DNA from: Actinomycetes bacterium
GTDB lineage: Bacteria > Actinomycetota > Actinomycetes > Mycobacteriales > Mycobacteriaceae
Direction: 5' to 3'
Length of the DNA: 15,136 nucleotides
Assembly (NCBI GenBank): GCA_023417985.1
Contig: JAEZDV010000283.1
Span: 1-15,136 of the forward strand
Shown: positions 14,079 to 15,136 of the stretch, in pieces
Layout: each line of letters opens with the position of its first letter
Position numbering within the stretch: position 1 is the stretch's first letter
Program-made: the position numbers and the translations under genes
Notes under the pieces: model-generated
Databases searched by the model: none
Seen by the model: only the letters and a program-made list of their open reading frames with translations
Told to the model about the DNA's origin: nothing

Positions 14079-14753
14079 GTGACGACTTCTCCAGTTCTGG
14101 ACTCCCCGAAGACGCCGCGTGTGTGGCGGCTTCCCGGTGTGTACCGCCCCCAAGAGGATTCGTTCCTGCTGGCCCGTGCCCTTCACGATGCCGGAGGCGC
14201 ACAGGACGCGAAGGTGCTCGACTTCTGCACGGGGAGTGGTTTTCTCGCGATCGCGGCCGCTAGGGCCGGAGCCGGTGCGGTCACCGCGCTCGACATCTCC
14301 CGACGGGCAGTTCTCACAGCCCGGGCCAACGCGCTCTCGCGTCGGCTGCCGATCTCGGTCGTCCGCGGAAGTCTGGATGTGGCTGTAGAGCACGGTCCCT
14401 TCGACGTCGTGTTGTCGAATCCTCCGTACGTGCCGGTCGACGGCGAGGTCGAGGACCCCCGTTGGGACGCCGGACCGGACGGACGATCCGTTCTGGATCC
14501 GCTCTGCGATTCCCTGCCGACACTTCTGTCTCCCAACGGTTTCGCACTGCTGGTGCACTCGGAGTTCACCGGCGTGGACGAGACCCTCGAACGGGTGCAG
14601 GCGGCCGGTCTCGCGGGTTCGGTCGTCGCGCGCGAACGTATCCCTTTCGGTCCGGTACTGCAGAGGCGTCTGAGTTATCTGCAGGAGGCAGAGCTGGCCC
14701 GACGCAATGTCGACAGCGAAGAGGTGGTGGTCATCCGTGCAGCCCGGGTCTGA
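14079..14753 (+). CDS. HemK2/MTQ2-like class I SAM methyltransferase
   Basis: This protein of about 224 residues has SAM-binding motif I KVLDFCTGSGFLAIAAARAG (residues 45-64) and an acidic motif II (ALDISRRA). The catalytic SNPPYVPV block with NPPY at 114-117 is typical of PrmC/HemK-type glutamine and other amino-group methyltransferases. The GVYRPQEDSFLLARAL segment near 20-35 matches the HemK2/MTQ2 subgroup, not PrmC, so the target is not assumed to be a release factor. The start is uncertain: GTG 14079 or GTG 14073 follow GGGGTGA, while ATG 14019 would add 20 residues and overlap the short upstream ORF. It follows the best SigF-type promoter in the window. Its end overlaps the CDGSH gene. 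Confidence 0.83.
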   Translation: MTTSPVLDSPKTPRVWRLPGVYRPQEDSFLLARALHDAGGAQDAKVLDFCTGSGFLAIAAARAGAGAVTALDISRRAVLTARANALSRRLPISVVRGSLDVAVEHGPFDVVLSNPPYVPVDGEVEDPRWDAGPDGRSVLDPLCDSLPTLLSPNGFALLVHSEFTGVDETLERVQAAGLAGSVVARERIPFGPVLQRRLSYLQEAELARRNVDSEEVVVIRAARV

Positions 14754-14979
14754 GGGTGGTCGTCGCGTAGTACACGCGACCACCGGAAAAGCGGAGGACG
14801 TCACGGTCGTGCGCAGGGTGAAAGGCGGGCCGATGCTCGTCAAGGGCCCGGTCCGGATTCTCACGGACGACGGGACCGAAACGGAATCGGCCCGGTTCGT
14901 GGTCGCGGTGTGCCGATGCCGGCGCAGTGCGTTGTATCCCTTGTGCGACACCAGCCACAGACGCCCCGCCCGAGGTTGA
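14737..14979 (+). CDS. CDGSH iron-sulfur domain protein
   Basis: This protein of 80 residues has a single CDGSH-type motif near its end: Cys59, Cys61, Ser64, Pro68, Cys70, Asp71, Ser73 and His74 (CRCRRSALYPLCDTSH). This is the three-cysteine, one-histidine set that holds a [2Fe-2S] cluster. The glycine of CDGSH is threonine. The part before it, KGGPMLVKGPVRILTDDGTE, is the usual beta segment of bacterial CDGSH proteins. The GTG at 14737 is chosen because GAGGTGG lies before it. It overlaps the methyltransferase by 17 bases, so the pair is co-translated. An ATG at 14707 is less likely. The role is probably redox or cluster handling; the partner is unknown. Confidence 0.85.
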   Translation: MQPGSEGGRRVVHATTGKAEDVTVVRRVKGGPMLVKGPVRILTDDGTETESARFVVAVCRCRRSALYPLCDTSHRRPARG

Positions 14980-15136
14980 CACCTCTGGCTGACACACTGC
15001 CCGGGCTACGGGAAAGTGCGAACCCGGAAGTCCGCCGACCGGATGCGTCAGCGTGTTCGTTCGCCGTACGCGTGCCGTAAGGACAGTGTCGCGTCGTTCC
15101 ACCGGTCTCGTATACCCATCTCCGAGCCCACGCGAC

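Noticed and set aside
15113..15136. GGGTAT on the minus strand near the window end
   Set aside because: The -35 would fall at or beyond the last base, so it cannot be judged.
1..15136. CRISPR arrays, insertion sequences, tRNA or rRNA genes
   Set aside because: No regularly spaced repeats, transposase-like frames, terminal inverted repeats or RNA gene signatures were seen.

Overview
The window is high-GC, gene-dense DNA with actinobacterial gene families. It most resembles a Rhodococcus or a close mycolic-acid relative. The genus is inferred from an rsbW-sigF pair of mycobacterial/rhodococcal type, a PAS-ANTAR protein, a GT20 trehalose-6-phosphate synthase and GTG starts. No mobile element, tRNA, rRNA or CRISPR array was seen.

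Layout. Positions 2-1234 (+) hold the C-terminal half of a MetE-family protein cut by the window edge. It has lost three of the four zinc ligands and the catalytic histidine of methionine synthase. A convergent hairpin at 1256-1288 separates it from sigF (1308-2090, -), which overlaps its anti-sigma gene rsbW (2087-2518, -) by 4 bases. A divergent STAS-domain gene (2809-3249, +) encodes a possible antagonist without the usual phospho-serine. Then come, all on -, a small three-helix membrane protein (3284-3643), a PAS-ANTAR regulator (3837-4514), otsA (4639-6057), a 50-residue small ORF (6110-6262), a DJ-1/PfpI-family protein (6332-6904) and an FAD oxidoreductase with a C-terminal Rieske domain (6972-8501). 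A divergent intergenic region leads to a zinc alcohol dehydrogenase (8650-9831, +), ended by a strong hairpin at 9851-9886. Next are surE and a PfkB sugar kinase (9904-11690, -, 4-base overlap). Last, on +, are an SRPBCC protein coupled to a phytoene-dehydrogenase-like flavoprotein (11840-13884), an HemK2/MTQ2-like methyltransferase (about 14079-14753) and a CDGSH iron-sulfur protein (14737-14979). Nothing was recognised in 14980-15136.

How it fits together. Eight sites resembling SigF/SigB-type promoters (GTTT-like -35, 13-16 bases, GGGTA -10) lie in front of genes here. They stand before rsbW-sigF, the membrane protein, the PfpI gene, the FAD-Rieske gene, the dehydrogenase, pfkB, the SRPBCC gene and the methyltransferase. 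The simplest reading is a general-stress island: an autoregulated sigma factor with its partner-switch proteins, surrounded by genes for trehalose synthesis, protein or carbonyl repair, redox and iron-sulfur proteins, and nucleotide and sugar phosphate metabolism. The promoter sites are read by eye and the regulon is an inference. Start sites of the PAS-ANTAR and methyltransferase genes are the least certain.
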